Shown piece by piece: positions 18,432 to 26,398 of a stretch of 64,000 nt of DNA (the stretch's first letter is position 1; each line of letters begins with the position of its first letter). The notes below the pieces were generated by a model, which saw nothing but the letters and a program-made list of their open reading frames with translations, was not told the DNA's origin and did no database searches. The DNA is from Bacillus sp. FJAT-26390 (GTDB taxonomy: Bacteria; Bacillota; Bacilli; Paenibacillales; Paenibacillaceae): assembly GCF_001682865.1 (NCBI RefSeq), contig NZ_MAQX01000022.1, forward strand, positions 917,639 through 981,638, read 5' to 3'. Both the position numbers and the translations under genes were made by a program.

Positions 18432-19298
18432 ATGAATGAGCTTGCAACCAAAAAGCCGCTGCTAACCCTATCCAAATCGGTCGTTCGCATTTTATTACTG
18501 CTTTGGTCTTTGCTTGTCCTCTATCCGGTTATGTGGACATTTTTAACCTCATTGAAGGATAACAAACAGGTCATGCAGGGCAAGCCATGGGATATTCCAA
18601 CGTTTTTTCACTTTAAAAATTACGCGGATGTGTGGAGCCGGGCGCATTTTGGTGATTACTTCTTCAATTCGATTATGGTCACAGTCGGCAGCATGATCGT
18701 GTCATTGGTAATGGCCGCTACGACGGCTTACATATTGGCTCGATATAGGTTTAAGGGAAAAGGGACGCTATATTTTGTTTATGTCGCCTCGATGATGATC
18801 CCGACCACGCTCGGATTAATCCCGTTATTTTTTCTGCTAAGCGATCTGCATTTGTCGAATTCATTGTTCGGGCTTATGATCGTATATTCGGTCGGTACAA
18901 TCGGTATTCTGCCATTCGCCATCTTCTTCTTGGTAGGCTTCTACAAGACGCTTCCGAAGGAGCTGGAAGAGGCGGCAACCATTGATGGCTGCACGAATTA
19001 CGGCATTTTCTTCCGCATTATGCTTCCGTTATCGAAGCCGGGACTGGTGACCGTTGGCATCATGAACGCTTTAACCGTCTGGAACGAATATATTATGGCG
19101 ACGGTTTTAATCAATGATCCCGAGAAATATACCGTCCCTGTCGGCATTGCGATTATGCAGGCGGAGATGCAGTACAGGACGGAATGGGGTCCTTTATTCG
19201 CGGGATTAGCGATCTCGATGATCCCGGTCATCGTTATGTATGTTCTCTATCAACGGCAAATTACGGGCGGACTTACGGCAGGCGCTCTAAAAGGCTAA
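18432..19298 (+). CDS. Sugar ABC transporter permease (MalG/UgpE type)
   Basis: Second permease, 288 residues, about six transmembrane segments. The EAA loop reads EEAATIDGCTNYGIFFRIML, and the C-terminus ends GGLTAGALKG, as usual in MalG-type subunits. GAGGTG lies just upstream of the ATG. It forms a heterodimer with the preceding MalF-type subunit. About 220 bases separate it from the GH84 gene, which may be on the same transcript. Confidence 0.9.
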   Translation: MNELATKKPLLTLSKSVVRILLLLWSLLVLYPVMWTFLTSLKDNKQVMQGKPWDIPTFFHFKNYADVWSRAHFGDYFFNSIMVTVGSMIVSLVMAATTAYILARYRFKGKGTLYFVYVASMMIPTTLGLIPLFFLLSDLHLSNSLFGLMIVYSVGTIGILPFAIFFLVGFYKTLPKELEEAATIDGCTNYGIFFRIMLPLSKPGLVTVGIMNALTVWNEYIMATVLINDPEKYTVPVGIAIMQAEMQYRTEWGPLFAGLAISMIPVIVMYVLYQRQITGGLTAGALKG

Positions 19299-19366
19299 CG
19301 GAGCGCTGCCGCCCATTCCGCTCATTCCAAAGTGTTCATACACATCCGCAGAATCAGCAGAGAGAC

Positions 19367-19392
19367 ATTGGAGGCGATAGAATCGCCCCAAT
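19367..19392 (+). promoter_or_regulatory. Hairpin in the leader of the GH84 gene
   Basis: ATTGGAGGCGAT (19367-19378) pairs with ATCGCCCCAAT (19382-19392): 11 bp with one bulged A and a 3-base loop. No T run follows, so a simple terminator is unlikely. Position between the permease and GH84 suggests a processing or regulatory hairpin. Confidence 0.45.
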
Positions 19393-19450
19393 GACCTCTA
19401 GGGATACTCGCAACCAGATCTCCGGCGTTCATGAAGGAGGTTTTTTTGCT

Positions 19451-19492
19451 ATGCCCAAATGTGGGCATTCGTTTGAAGCGGCACGTGATTAG
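19451..19492 (+). CDS. Possible 13-residue leader peptide upstream of GH84
   Basis: ATG at 19451 follows an excellent GAAGGAGG (19433-19440) by 10 bases and encodes MPKCGHSFEAARD before a TAG, ending 26 bases before the GH84 start. Such a strong ribosome site before a tiny frame suggests a translated leader, although the GGAGG plus T7 stretch could be fortuitous. No family match is known to me. Confidence 0.3.
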   Translation: MPKCGHSFEAARD

Positions 19493-19518
19493 TGAAAAAC
19501 AAGGGAGGTAAGGATAAG

Positions 19519-22500
19519 ATGTCAAGAAAGACGATTAGCCTATGGCTTGCGCTTTTTATGCTGACAACGGTATTTTCTAACCTGGTGAGCTTCGCTGCAC
19601 AATCGGATGAGGGCAAGCTGCAAAGCGGAAGCGGCGACGGTACCTATGAAGTATATCCGCTGCCTCACAATGAGAGCTACTACGGAGGAAGCTTTACGAT
19701 TACGGATGAGGTGAATCTCGTTATCGAAAGTCAAATTGATGCTGCAACGACTCATCTGATTGAGAGCATTCTCTCATCAAAATCGATTGAGGCGACACGG
19801 TCGGATTCGGCGGTGCCAGATCAGACGAATGTGCTCATCGGCGTCCGAAATTCGGGTGGAATCGTAAACGCCTACTTCGATCAACATGCGAAGTATGATG
19901 CTGCTATTTTTAGCAAAAATGACGCTTACGTATTGGATATCGACAAGAAGCCCGCGCAAGCCGGCAGCATCGCGGTACTCGGGGCAAGCACGGACGCCGC
20001 TTATTATGCGCTTGCTACTTTAAAGATGATTTTTGACCAAATGCCGGGGAAGAGCATTCAAACGGTAAAATACGAGGATTATTCCGATGCGAAGTGGAGG
20101 GGGTTTATCGAAGGCTTCTACGGATTTCCATGGTCGCATGAGGACCGGATCAGCTTAATGCGCTTTGGCGGCACGGTCAAAATGAATTCGTATATTTTTG
20201 CGCCAAAGGACGATAAGTATCATAATTCCGCTTGGAGAACGCTGTATCCGGCAGCTGAATTAGCGAAAATCAAAGAGCTTGTTGACGTTGGACACGAATC
20301 CAAAACGCAGTTTGTATGGGCGATTCATCCCGGCTTCAACATGATCAATTGGAACAATTATGACGCGGAGCTGCAAACGCTGCTTAATAAGCTCGATCAG
20401 CTTTACAGCGTTGGCGTGCGCCAATTCGGCCTGTTTATGGACGATATAAGTACGGCGCAATCGCTGGCGGACAAGGACAAACATGTAAAGCTGATTACGG
20501 ATGTCGCCAAGTGGGTCACAGCGAAGGGCGATGTCAAATCGTTGATCTATTGCCCGCCATTTTACAATCAGGGCTGGACGGGAGAATCGGGCAAGCCTTA
20601 TCTTCAAGCACTGCGCGACGTTCCGCAAAACGTGGAGATCATGTGGACCGGGAGAGGCGTCGTGGGCACGGTAAATACGGCCGATATGCAGTGGCCGAAG
20701 GATGCACATGGCAGAGACCCTTATGTGTGGTTGAACTGGCCGGTTAATGATTATAAGGATTCGAGACTGATGCTGGGCAAAGGGGAAGTACTACGCCCAG
20801 GCACGCATAATATTTCAGGCGTCGTATCCAATCCGATGGGGCATGCGGAGCTGTCAAAAATAGCGTTATTCGCCGTTGCCGATTATACGTGGAACGTGGA
20901 TGATTTTAACAGCGATGAAAGCTGGATAAATTCCTTTGATTATGTTGCGCCTGAGGCTGCATCCGAGCTTAATGCGATCGCTTACCATCTAAGCGATCCA
21001 TCGCCAAGCGGGCATGGTTTGCAGGTGGGGGAGTCGGAAAATATAAAGGCTGAGCTTGAGCAATTTTCAAGCCGGTTTGCGGGCGGGCAATCGGTTGAAG
21101 GGGTTGGGCAGACCTTGATTGCTGAATTTGATCATGTGCTGCAAGCCATCGAGTCGTTCAGAGAAAAAAGCCAAAACCCGAGCATGGTCGAGGAAATTGA
21201 CCCGTGGCTGAGCAGCCTGCGCTATGTCGCTGAATCAAGCAAATATGCGGCGCAATCCGCTATTTCGCTTCAAAAGGGTGAGCTGGGCGCCGCGTGGGAA
21301 GGACTTGCAAAAGCGACGAATGCCTTATCCGAATCGAAGAAGATGAAGATCAAAAAATTAAACTACCCCGATGTAACGGTAGAAGCGGGTGCGAAGCGGC
21401 TCGTTCCTTTTGCCGAGCAATTACTCAGCAAGCTGGATGCACAAATTTACACGGCGATTGACCCTGCATTTGTTATACCGCTTCCTGTGAGCTCGTACGG
21501 CTCGCCAGCGGGACTAAATCAGATGATTGATGGGGACAGCAGCACATCGATCTATTTCCAAACGCTGCAAAAAAACGGCGATTGGTACGGGATCGATTTT
21601 GGCAAGACGATTAAAGTACAAGATATTGCGATTACGCAGGGCAGAACGGATACGGATCATGATATTTTTCAGAGAGGCATTCTTGAATATTCGAATGACA
21701 ATCAAGCCTGGACGGCAATTGGCGAGGAAAGATCAGGCTTTGGCATTACGGCGAATGAGCTTGATCTGGAAGCTAGATATGTCCGGTATCGGTTGACGCA
21801 TGCAGGAATTCCCGGCGGAAAGCCCGACTTGTGGACAGCGGTAAGAGAATTCACGGTAAATGCGGATAAAGGGAAGGCAGCCCTCTATACGAATGTGGAG
21901 GCGCTGAAGCAAAAGGCTGTTATTGCTTCTGATGCATCCGCCGAGCTAAACAGCATTGGCCAATTGATGCTGGAGCCTTCTCAATACGTAGGCATAAAGC
22001 TGCCTTCAATTGCGAAAATATCGGATATTACCTTTGAAGGCACAGCGTTACAAGCCGTGCTTGAATTATCGGAAAACGGCGTGGAATGGAGCGAAGCTAC
22101 CGCGGGAGGCCCGTATAATAATGCCGCTTATATAAGGTTAATAAACAAAGGGAATGATCCTATTCCATTTGAATTAAGCAGGCTAACGGTCAGGCTGAAT
22201 AAGTTTTCCGAGCCGGTTGTCACCCATAATTACGAGAGCGTTTACCAAGGCTCGCTGCAAGATATTTTTAATGGCAAATTGGAAAATAAAGTTTGGTTCG
22301 GCGGCGAACAGAGGCTTGGCAAATACGTGCAAGTCGATTTGGGCGGAATCGTCCGTGTACAGAACGCAGCGGTTGTCATCGGCGACGGAGAAGGGGATTA
22401 TTTTCGCAAGGGTGATCTGCAGCTTTCGGTAGACGGCCAAAATTGGGAAACGATTCATAGCTTTAACAATCCGAATGATCGCAGCCTGAATTTTCCTGAG

Positions 22501-23625
22501 CATGAGGTTCCATACCGCTATAAGCGTGTTCAAGTGGATAACAAACCAGCTAGATATATCAGGCTAATCTCTACCGTAAATGACTCCTCGTGGCTAGCGC
22601 TTAATGAAATCATCGTCAATGAGGGCTTGCCAAATACGGGACGGGAGAATCCTTCCATTCAAGCAAGCCCGCAAGGGAGCTTAGGCAATGAAGCGGAAGC
22701 TGCAATCGATCATAAGCTGTCAACCTTCTATACTCCGGTGGCAGGTGCGGGGGCAGGTGCTTTGAACTACAAGCTATCGAATGAAACGGAGCTAAGCAAG
22801 GTTATTATTATGCAAAGCCCGCTCGGAGGTTCGAATGCTGAGGTTTGGATAAGAGACTTGAAAGGGTGGCATCAAGCAGGCGCTTTAACGCAATCGTTCA
22901 ACGTCATTGACACAGCAAAGTACGAAAATGTGCTGGAGGTGAAGCTTACGTGGGACGGAGCCGTAAAACCAAAGATTCATGAAATGATCCCTGTGAAGCG
23001 GGATGGTGAAGTCGTTGTTCCGGAAGGGACGCATTCGGAGTTAACGGGTGCCGGATCAGCTGCGGGAGGCCAAACCTTTGGTGTTCGGCTTGGTCTAAAG
23101 AGTGTGACTGCCAGCGTCTACGCGCTTGATATGACGCTGGATTATGACGTGAATACGCTGGAATTTGTGTCCTCGAAGTCGCTGAAAGAAGGCGTTGCAC
23201 TGCTGGACGCGGCAAAGCATACGCCTGGTCAAATCCGGCTGCTAATGGTCAGCGAAGGGCCCGCGAATGCGATCAAGGGCGATGCACAGCTATTAGAGCT
23301 GTCCTTCAAAGCCAAAACGGTGGCACAAACGACAGAAAGCTGGATTAAAGCATCCAAAATAGTTATGGGGGATGAAGAGGGGGCGGAGAAGGAGGCAGCA
23401 GGCGCAGCCTACCGTATTCAAGTAACCGCAGCTCCTGTTGGCATTCCGGGTGACGTGAACAATGATGGAAAAGTGTCGATCGGCGATCTTGCCATTGTTG
23501 CGGCAAATTACGGCAAGGATACGAGCAGTTCGGACTGGGCGCAAGTGAAGCATGCGGATCTAACAAACGACGGTATGATCAGTATTGACGATTTGGCGCT
23601 GGCAGCACGGAGGATTTTAGAGTAA
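19519..23625 (+). CDS. GH84 beta-N-acetylglucosaminidase/hyaluronidase (NagH/NagJ-like) with CBM32-type modules, cohesin and dockerin
   Basis: Secreted GH84 enzyme, 1368 residues from the ATG at 19519. That start has GGGAGGT at 19503-19509 and opens a signal peptide of about 28 residues; a GTG 27 bases earlier lacks a site. N-terminal GH84N domain about 40-170; barrel about 185-470 with GFIEGFYGFPWS and the catalytic FMDDIS (D308-D309) used in substrate-assisted cleavage of beta-GlcNAc. A helical region follows to about 640, then CBM32/F5-8C-like modules at about 650-790, 900-1045 and 1050-1160 (the last degenerate), cohesin 1172-1305 and dockerin 1311-1368. Relatives include the clostridial NagH/NagJ toxins. 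Expected role: trimming beta-GlcNAc from mucin, N-glycans or hyaluronan-like polymers. Confidence 0.92.
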   Translation: MSRKTISLWLALFMLTTVFSNLVSFAAQSDEGKLQSGSGDGTYEVYPLPHNESYYGGSFTITDEVNLVIESQIDAATTHLIESILSSKSIEATRSDSAVPDQTNVLIGVRNSGGIVNAYFDQHAKYDAAIFSKNDAYVLDIDKKPAQAGSIAVLGASTDAAYYALATLKMIFDQMPGKSIQTVKYEDYSDAKWRGFIEGFYGFPWSHEDRISLMRFGGTVKMNSYIFAPKDDKYHNSAWRTLYPAAELAKIKELVDVGHESKTQFVWAIHPGFNMINWNNYDAELQTLLNKLDQLYSVGVRQFGLFMDDISTAQSLADKDKHVKLITDVAKWVTAKGDVKSLIYCPPFYNQGWTGESGKPYLQALRDVPQNVEIMWTGRGVVGTVNTADMQWPKDAHGRDPYVWLNWPVNDYKDSRLMLGKGEVLRPGTHNISGVVSNPMGHAELSKIALFAVADYTWNVDDFNSDESWINSFDYVAPEAASELNAIAYHLSDPSPSGHGLQVGESENIKAELEQFSSRFAGGQSVEGVGQTLIAEFDHVLQAIESFREKSQNPSMVEEIDPWLSSLRYVAESSKYAAQSAISLQKGELGAAWEGLAKATNALSESKKMKIKKLNYPDVTVEAGAKRLVPFAEQLLSKLDAQIYTAIDPAFVIPLPVSSYGSPAGLNQMIDGDSSTSIYFQTLQKNGDWYGIDFGKTIKVQDIAITQGRTDTDHDIFQRGILEYSNDNQAWTAIGEERSGFGITANELDLEARYVRYRLTHAGIPGGKPDLWTAVREFTVNADKGKAALYTNVEALKQKAVIASDASAELNSIGQLMLEPSQYVGIKLPSIAKISDITFEGTALQAVLELSENGVEWSEATAGGPYNNAAYIRLINKGNDPIPFELSRLTVRLNKFSEPVVTHNYESVYQGSLQDIFNGKLENKVWFGGEQRLGKYVQVDLGGIVRVQNAAVVIGDGEGDYFRKGDLQLSVDGQNWETIHSFNNPNDRSLNFPEHEVPYRYKRVQVDNKPARYIRLISTVNDSSWLALNEIIVNEGLPNTGRENPSIQASPQGSLGNEAEAAIDHKLSTFYTPVAGAGAGALNYKLSNETELSKVIIMQSPLGGSNAEVWIRDLKGWHQAGALTQSFNVIDTAKYENVLEVKLTWDGAVKPKIHEMIPVKRDGEVVVPEGTHSELTGAGSAAGGQTFGVRLGLKSVTASVYALDMTLDYDVNTLEFVSSKSLKEGVALLDAAKHTPGQIRLLMVSEGPANAIKGDAQLLELSFKAKTVAQTTESWIKASKIVMGDEEGAEKEAAGAAYRIQVTAAPVGIPGDVNNDGKVSIGDLAIVAANYGKDTSSSDWAQVKHADLTNDGMISIDDLALAARRILE

Positions 23626-23639
23626 CAGGTTAGAGAGTG

Positions 23640-23678
23640 AAGGAGCATTCTGTTAGGGGAATGCTCCTTTTTTGTTTT
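23640..23678 (+). terminator. Terminator after GH84
   Basis: AAGGAGCATTC (23640-23650) and GAATGCTCCTT (23659-23669) form a perfect 11-bp stem with an 8-base loop, followed by a T run. It separates the glycan locus from the convergent regulator gene. Confidence 0.88.
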
Positions 23679-23681
23679 ACC

Positions 23682-25109
23682 CTAGTATCGCTGAGAGATT
23701 TCTACGAGTCGTCTGACTCCTTCCCGCAATTGTCCTTCACTTACGAAGGAATAGCTTAAGCGTATCCAAGACCGCATCTCTCTAAGCGGATCGCAGATTA
23801 TACCCGGAATAAAGGAGATGGATTGCCGGATGCTTTCGTTCAAAAGCTCTTCCACGGGAAGCGTATCGGGAAGCTTAAGCCACAAATTAAAGCCTCCATT
23901 TGGACTAACCCAGCTCCATCCGGAAGCGGACAATTCCTTCTCAACGATTTCTTTTCGTATTTGGAGGGCGATACGCAGTTTGTCGAAGTGCTGCGTCATC
24001 CGCTCGGACTGGAAGTAATGTAAAAATATTTTCTGATTGACGAGCGGCGTTCCGTTATCAGCCAATGACTTAGCGGTAATTAACGGTTTCATGACGGATG
24101 GACGGCATATAACGGCACAAATGCGCAGTCCAGGCGCCACATACTTGCTGAAGCTGCGGAGATAGACTACCCAGCCATCTGTGTCGTAAGAAAAGAAGGG
24201 CTGAGGCGGCGGCTGATCAAAATACATTTCATGAATCGCGTCGTCTTCGACTAGTAAACACCGATACCGCTCCGCCAGCTCGACAAGCTGCTTGCGCTGG
24301 GCGGCAGGAACCGTATATCCTGTCGGGTTATGAAAGGTAGGATTTATATAAAAAATACGGGGCCGATTTTTTTGCATGAGCATTTCAACTTTCTCCAAAT
24401 CATAGCCGCTCGGGTAAATGTCGACAGGGAGAAACCTAGCCCCTTGTCGGAGGAAAATATCGAGCGCAGCGCTATAGGTAGGTCTCTCGACCAAGATGAA
24501 ATCCATCGGTTTGATGTACATTCGGGAAATTAAATCAATGGCTTGCTGGCCCCCGGTCGTAATCAACAGATCGTTTGGTGTCAGTTCAAAGCTGTGGTAT
24601 TGCATCAAGTAGCGGCATAAGAACACGCGCAGCTCTTCGTCCCCTTGTACGCTTGCGTATGTTCCCATTAATTTTGGATAGATGTCAAAAACTTTTTTAA
24701 CATAGTCGGATAGATATAGATTCGGCAGCAAATTCGGATCAATAAGCGATTGGGAGAACTGGTATACGGCAGGTATCTGCTGGATTTCTGACAAGGCGTT
24801 TTTTAAGTGGCCGGAAGAGATGATTGGACTTATCTCCAGTTGCTCCTCGTATAGAACAGGCTCCGGTTGATCCGGGCTCACATAATAACCTGATTTTTCT
24901 TTTACATAAACCTTCTCGTTTTGCTTAAGCAGCTGATAGGCTCGAAGCACCGTCAGCCGGTGTACCTTAAGGTCTTGGGCGAGCAGCCTAATCGAAGGGA
25001 GCTTGTCATGAGCCTTCAGCTCTCCACGCTCGATCTTGGTCGCGATGTAATCGTAAGCTTGTCTGAAAAGCAGCTTGTTCTCATTCGTGGATGACTGTGA
25101 CTTCTTCAT
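23682..25109 (-). CDS. MocR-family (GntR HTH plus aminotransferase-like) transcriptional regulator
   Basis: Regulator of 475 residues from the ATG at 25109, chosen because it has GGGGGAG just upstream; the frame extends further but into the divergent promoter. Winged helix of GntR type at about 10-85 (PSIRLLAQDLKVHRLTVLRA), then a type I aminotransferase-like domain at about 115-470. The PLP-binding region includes SFSKYVAPGLR, with the lysine as probable Schiff-base residue. Members bind PLP or a PLP-amino-compound and control a divergent gene. Here that is a DMT exporter, so the target is probably the exporter and the regulator itself. Tandem repeats in the intergenic region fit MocR operators. 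It appears unrelated to the glycan locus. Confidence 0.9.
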   Translation of the reverse strand: MKKSQSSTNENKLLFRQAYDYIATKIERGELKAHDKLPSIRLLAQDLKVHRLTVLRAYQLLKQNEKVYVKEKSGYYVSPDQPEPVLYEEQLEISPIISSGHLKNALSEIQQIPAVYQFSQSLIDPNLLPNLYLSDYVKKVFDIYPKLMGTYASVQGDEELRVFLCRYLMQYHSFELTPNDLLITTGGQQAIDLISRMYIKPMDFILVERPTYSAALDIFLRQGARFLPVDIYPSGYDLEKVEMLMQKNRPRIFYINPTFHNPTGYTVPAAQRKQLVELAERYRCLLVEDDAIHEMYFDQPPPQPFFSYDTDGWVVYLRSFSKYVAPGLRICAVICRPSVMKPLITAKSLADNGTPLVNQKIFLHYFQSERMTQHFDKLRIALQIRKEIVEKELSASGWSWVSPNGGFNLWLKLPDTLPVEELLNESIRQSISFIPGIICDPLREMRSWIRLSYSFVSEGQLREGVRRLVEISQRY

Positions 25110-25153
25110 TATTTCTCCCCCTTCATAAAGCTTATTATATATGATGTCCACTT

Positions 25154-25201
25154 CATCTGTTCTGCTAACCTGCATCTGTTCTATTCCCTGCCTTGTATAA
25201 T
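25154..25201 (+). promoter_or_regulatory. Tandem operator and promoter between the MocR regulator and DMT exporter
   Basis: Two exact copies of CATCTGTTCT at 25154-25163 and 25173-25182 (19-bp period), followed by a TATAAT -10 at 25196-25201. The second copy occupies the -35 position. Direct repeats overlapping a promoter are the known arrangement for MocR/GabR-type operators. Confidence 0.6.
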
Positions 25202-25224
25202 ACGTAGCAAGAGGGGGAACATCC

Positions 25225-26184
25225 ATGATTATATTCAACTATTTGCTTATTTGTTTTATTTTTGGCACGACGTTTTTAGCCATCAAGATAGGAGTCGATG
25301 CTTCAACACCGCCTTTCTTCTCAGCGGGAATACGGTTTTTTGCAGCAGGCCTGCTTGTGTTCCTATGGCTGGCTTGGAACAAGAAAGCTAGCTTTGCTCT
25401 GCTCTTTCACAAAGAAATGCTGCTTACGGGAATCGGGCTGACGTTCGGTACCTTCTCGACTTTGTACTGGGCCGAGCAGTATGTCTCATCCGGTATCGCC
25501 GCCGTTTTATCAGCTACCGCGCCTATGATTATTCTCGTGCTGCAAGTACTTGTCTTGCGGCAAAAGACGTCGGCACGCTCCGTATTCGGATGCGTTTTAG
25601 GATTTGCTGGAATCGTCTTATTGCTGCTGCCGCGCCTTACATTATCCGCTGATTTAGGATGGATGATCGGCTGCGTCGCGATTTTATTCGGACAGCTCTT
25701 CTATGCATCGGGTACCCTTTATTCGAAACGGGTCATTCAACGCTTCCCGCAAGCATCGCCCATAGCGCTTAACGCGGCTCAGATGATTTGGGGAGGCTTG
25801 CTGCTGCTTATTTTGTCATCGGTCACAGAACAAGTGGACATCCAGAGCATGTTAACGACCAAAGCAATCGGGTCTTTGCTCTACTTAATCGTTATCGGGT
25901 CAATGGTTGGACACAGCCTGTTCTACTGGCTTATTGCCAAAACAAATCCCATATTCCCGGCAACTTGGCTTTATGTTTCACCGACGATTGCCCTCGTGCT
26001 AGGGTTTTTATTATATGGAGAGACCATTAGCTGGTTATCGATAATAGGGGTGTTTACGATAATCACGGGAACCGTTTTTGCCAATCTGGACAGTTTGAAG
26101 TTATTGCTGTGTAAGAGGGGGACGGCAGACATGATGCCCGCTAGAAAGGCTGATGCACACGGGATAATCCACCCATCGAAATGA
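25225..26184 (+). CDS. EamA/DMT-family transporter
   Basis: Integral membrane protein, 319 residues, with ten predicted hydrophobic segments arranged as two EamA repeats (about 5-135 and 148-288). ATG preceded by GGGGGA. Family members export amino acids or other small metabolites; the substrate is unknown. Divergent transcription from a MocR regulator suggests an amine or amino-acid-derived inducer. A hydrophilic tail of about 30 residues ends the protein. Confidence 0.88.
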   Translation: MIIFNYLLICFIFGTTFLAIKIGVDASTPPFFSAGIRFFAAGLLVFLWLAWNKKASFALLFHKEMLLTGIGLTFGTFSTLYWAEQYVSSGIAAVLSATAPMIILVLQVLVLRQKTSARSVFGCVLGFAGIVLLLLPRLTLSADLGWMIGCVAILFGQLFYASGTLYSKRVIQRFPQASPIALNAAQMIWGGLLLLILSSVTEQVDIQSMLTTKAIGSLLYLIVIGSMVGHSLFYWLIAKTNPIFPATWLYVSPTIALVLGFLLYGETISWLSIIGVFTIITGTVFANLDSLKLLLCKRGTADMMPARKADAHGIIHPSK

Positions 26185-26207
26185 GCCTCTGAACCGCCGG
26201 TTTCTGA

Positions 26208-26240
26208 AAATAGAGCTAGAAGCTAGCTCTATTTCTCCCG
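26208..26240 (+). terminator. Terminator-like hairpin after the DMT exporter
   Basis: AAATAGAGCTAG and CTAGCTCTATTT form a perfect 12-bp stem with a 3-base loop (26208-26234), ending in TTT. A related degenerate copy (TTAGCTATAGCTAA, a 14-bp palindrome) lies at 26280-26293. Confidence 0.65.
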
Positions 26241-26398
26241 TCCCCATCTAATGAGCTTCTGGGCCTCCGAAAGCTGAAATTAGCTATAGCTAACCCCAAG
26301 AAGAAAAGATCCAGCGATATCGAAAAGATTTTTATGTTCAGTTAAGGCTCTCTTAAGTAATCATGTGGATAATAAAGGAAAAACAAATGGAGGACGTT

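Noticed and set aside
26180..26293. Two related hairpins after the DMT exporter as a mobile repeat
   Set aside because: Similarity is short and both behave as ordinary terminator or operator palindromes; no target duplication or further copies seen.
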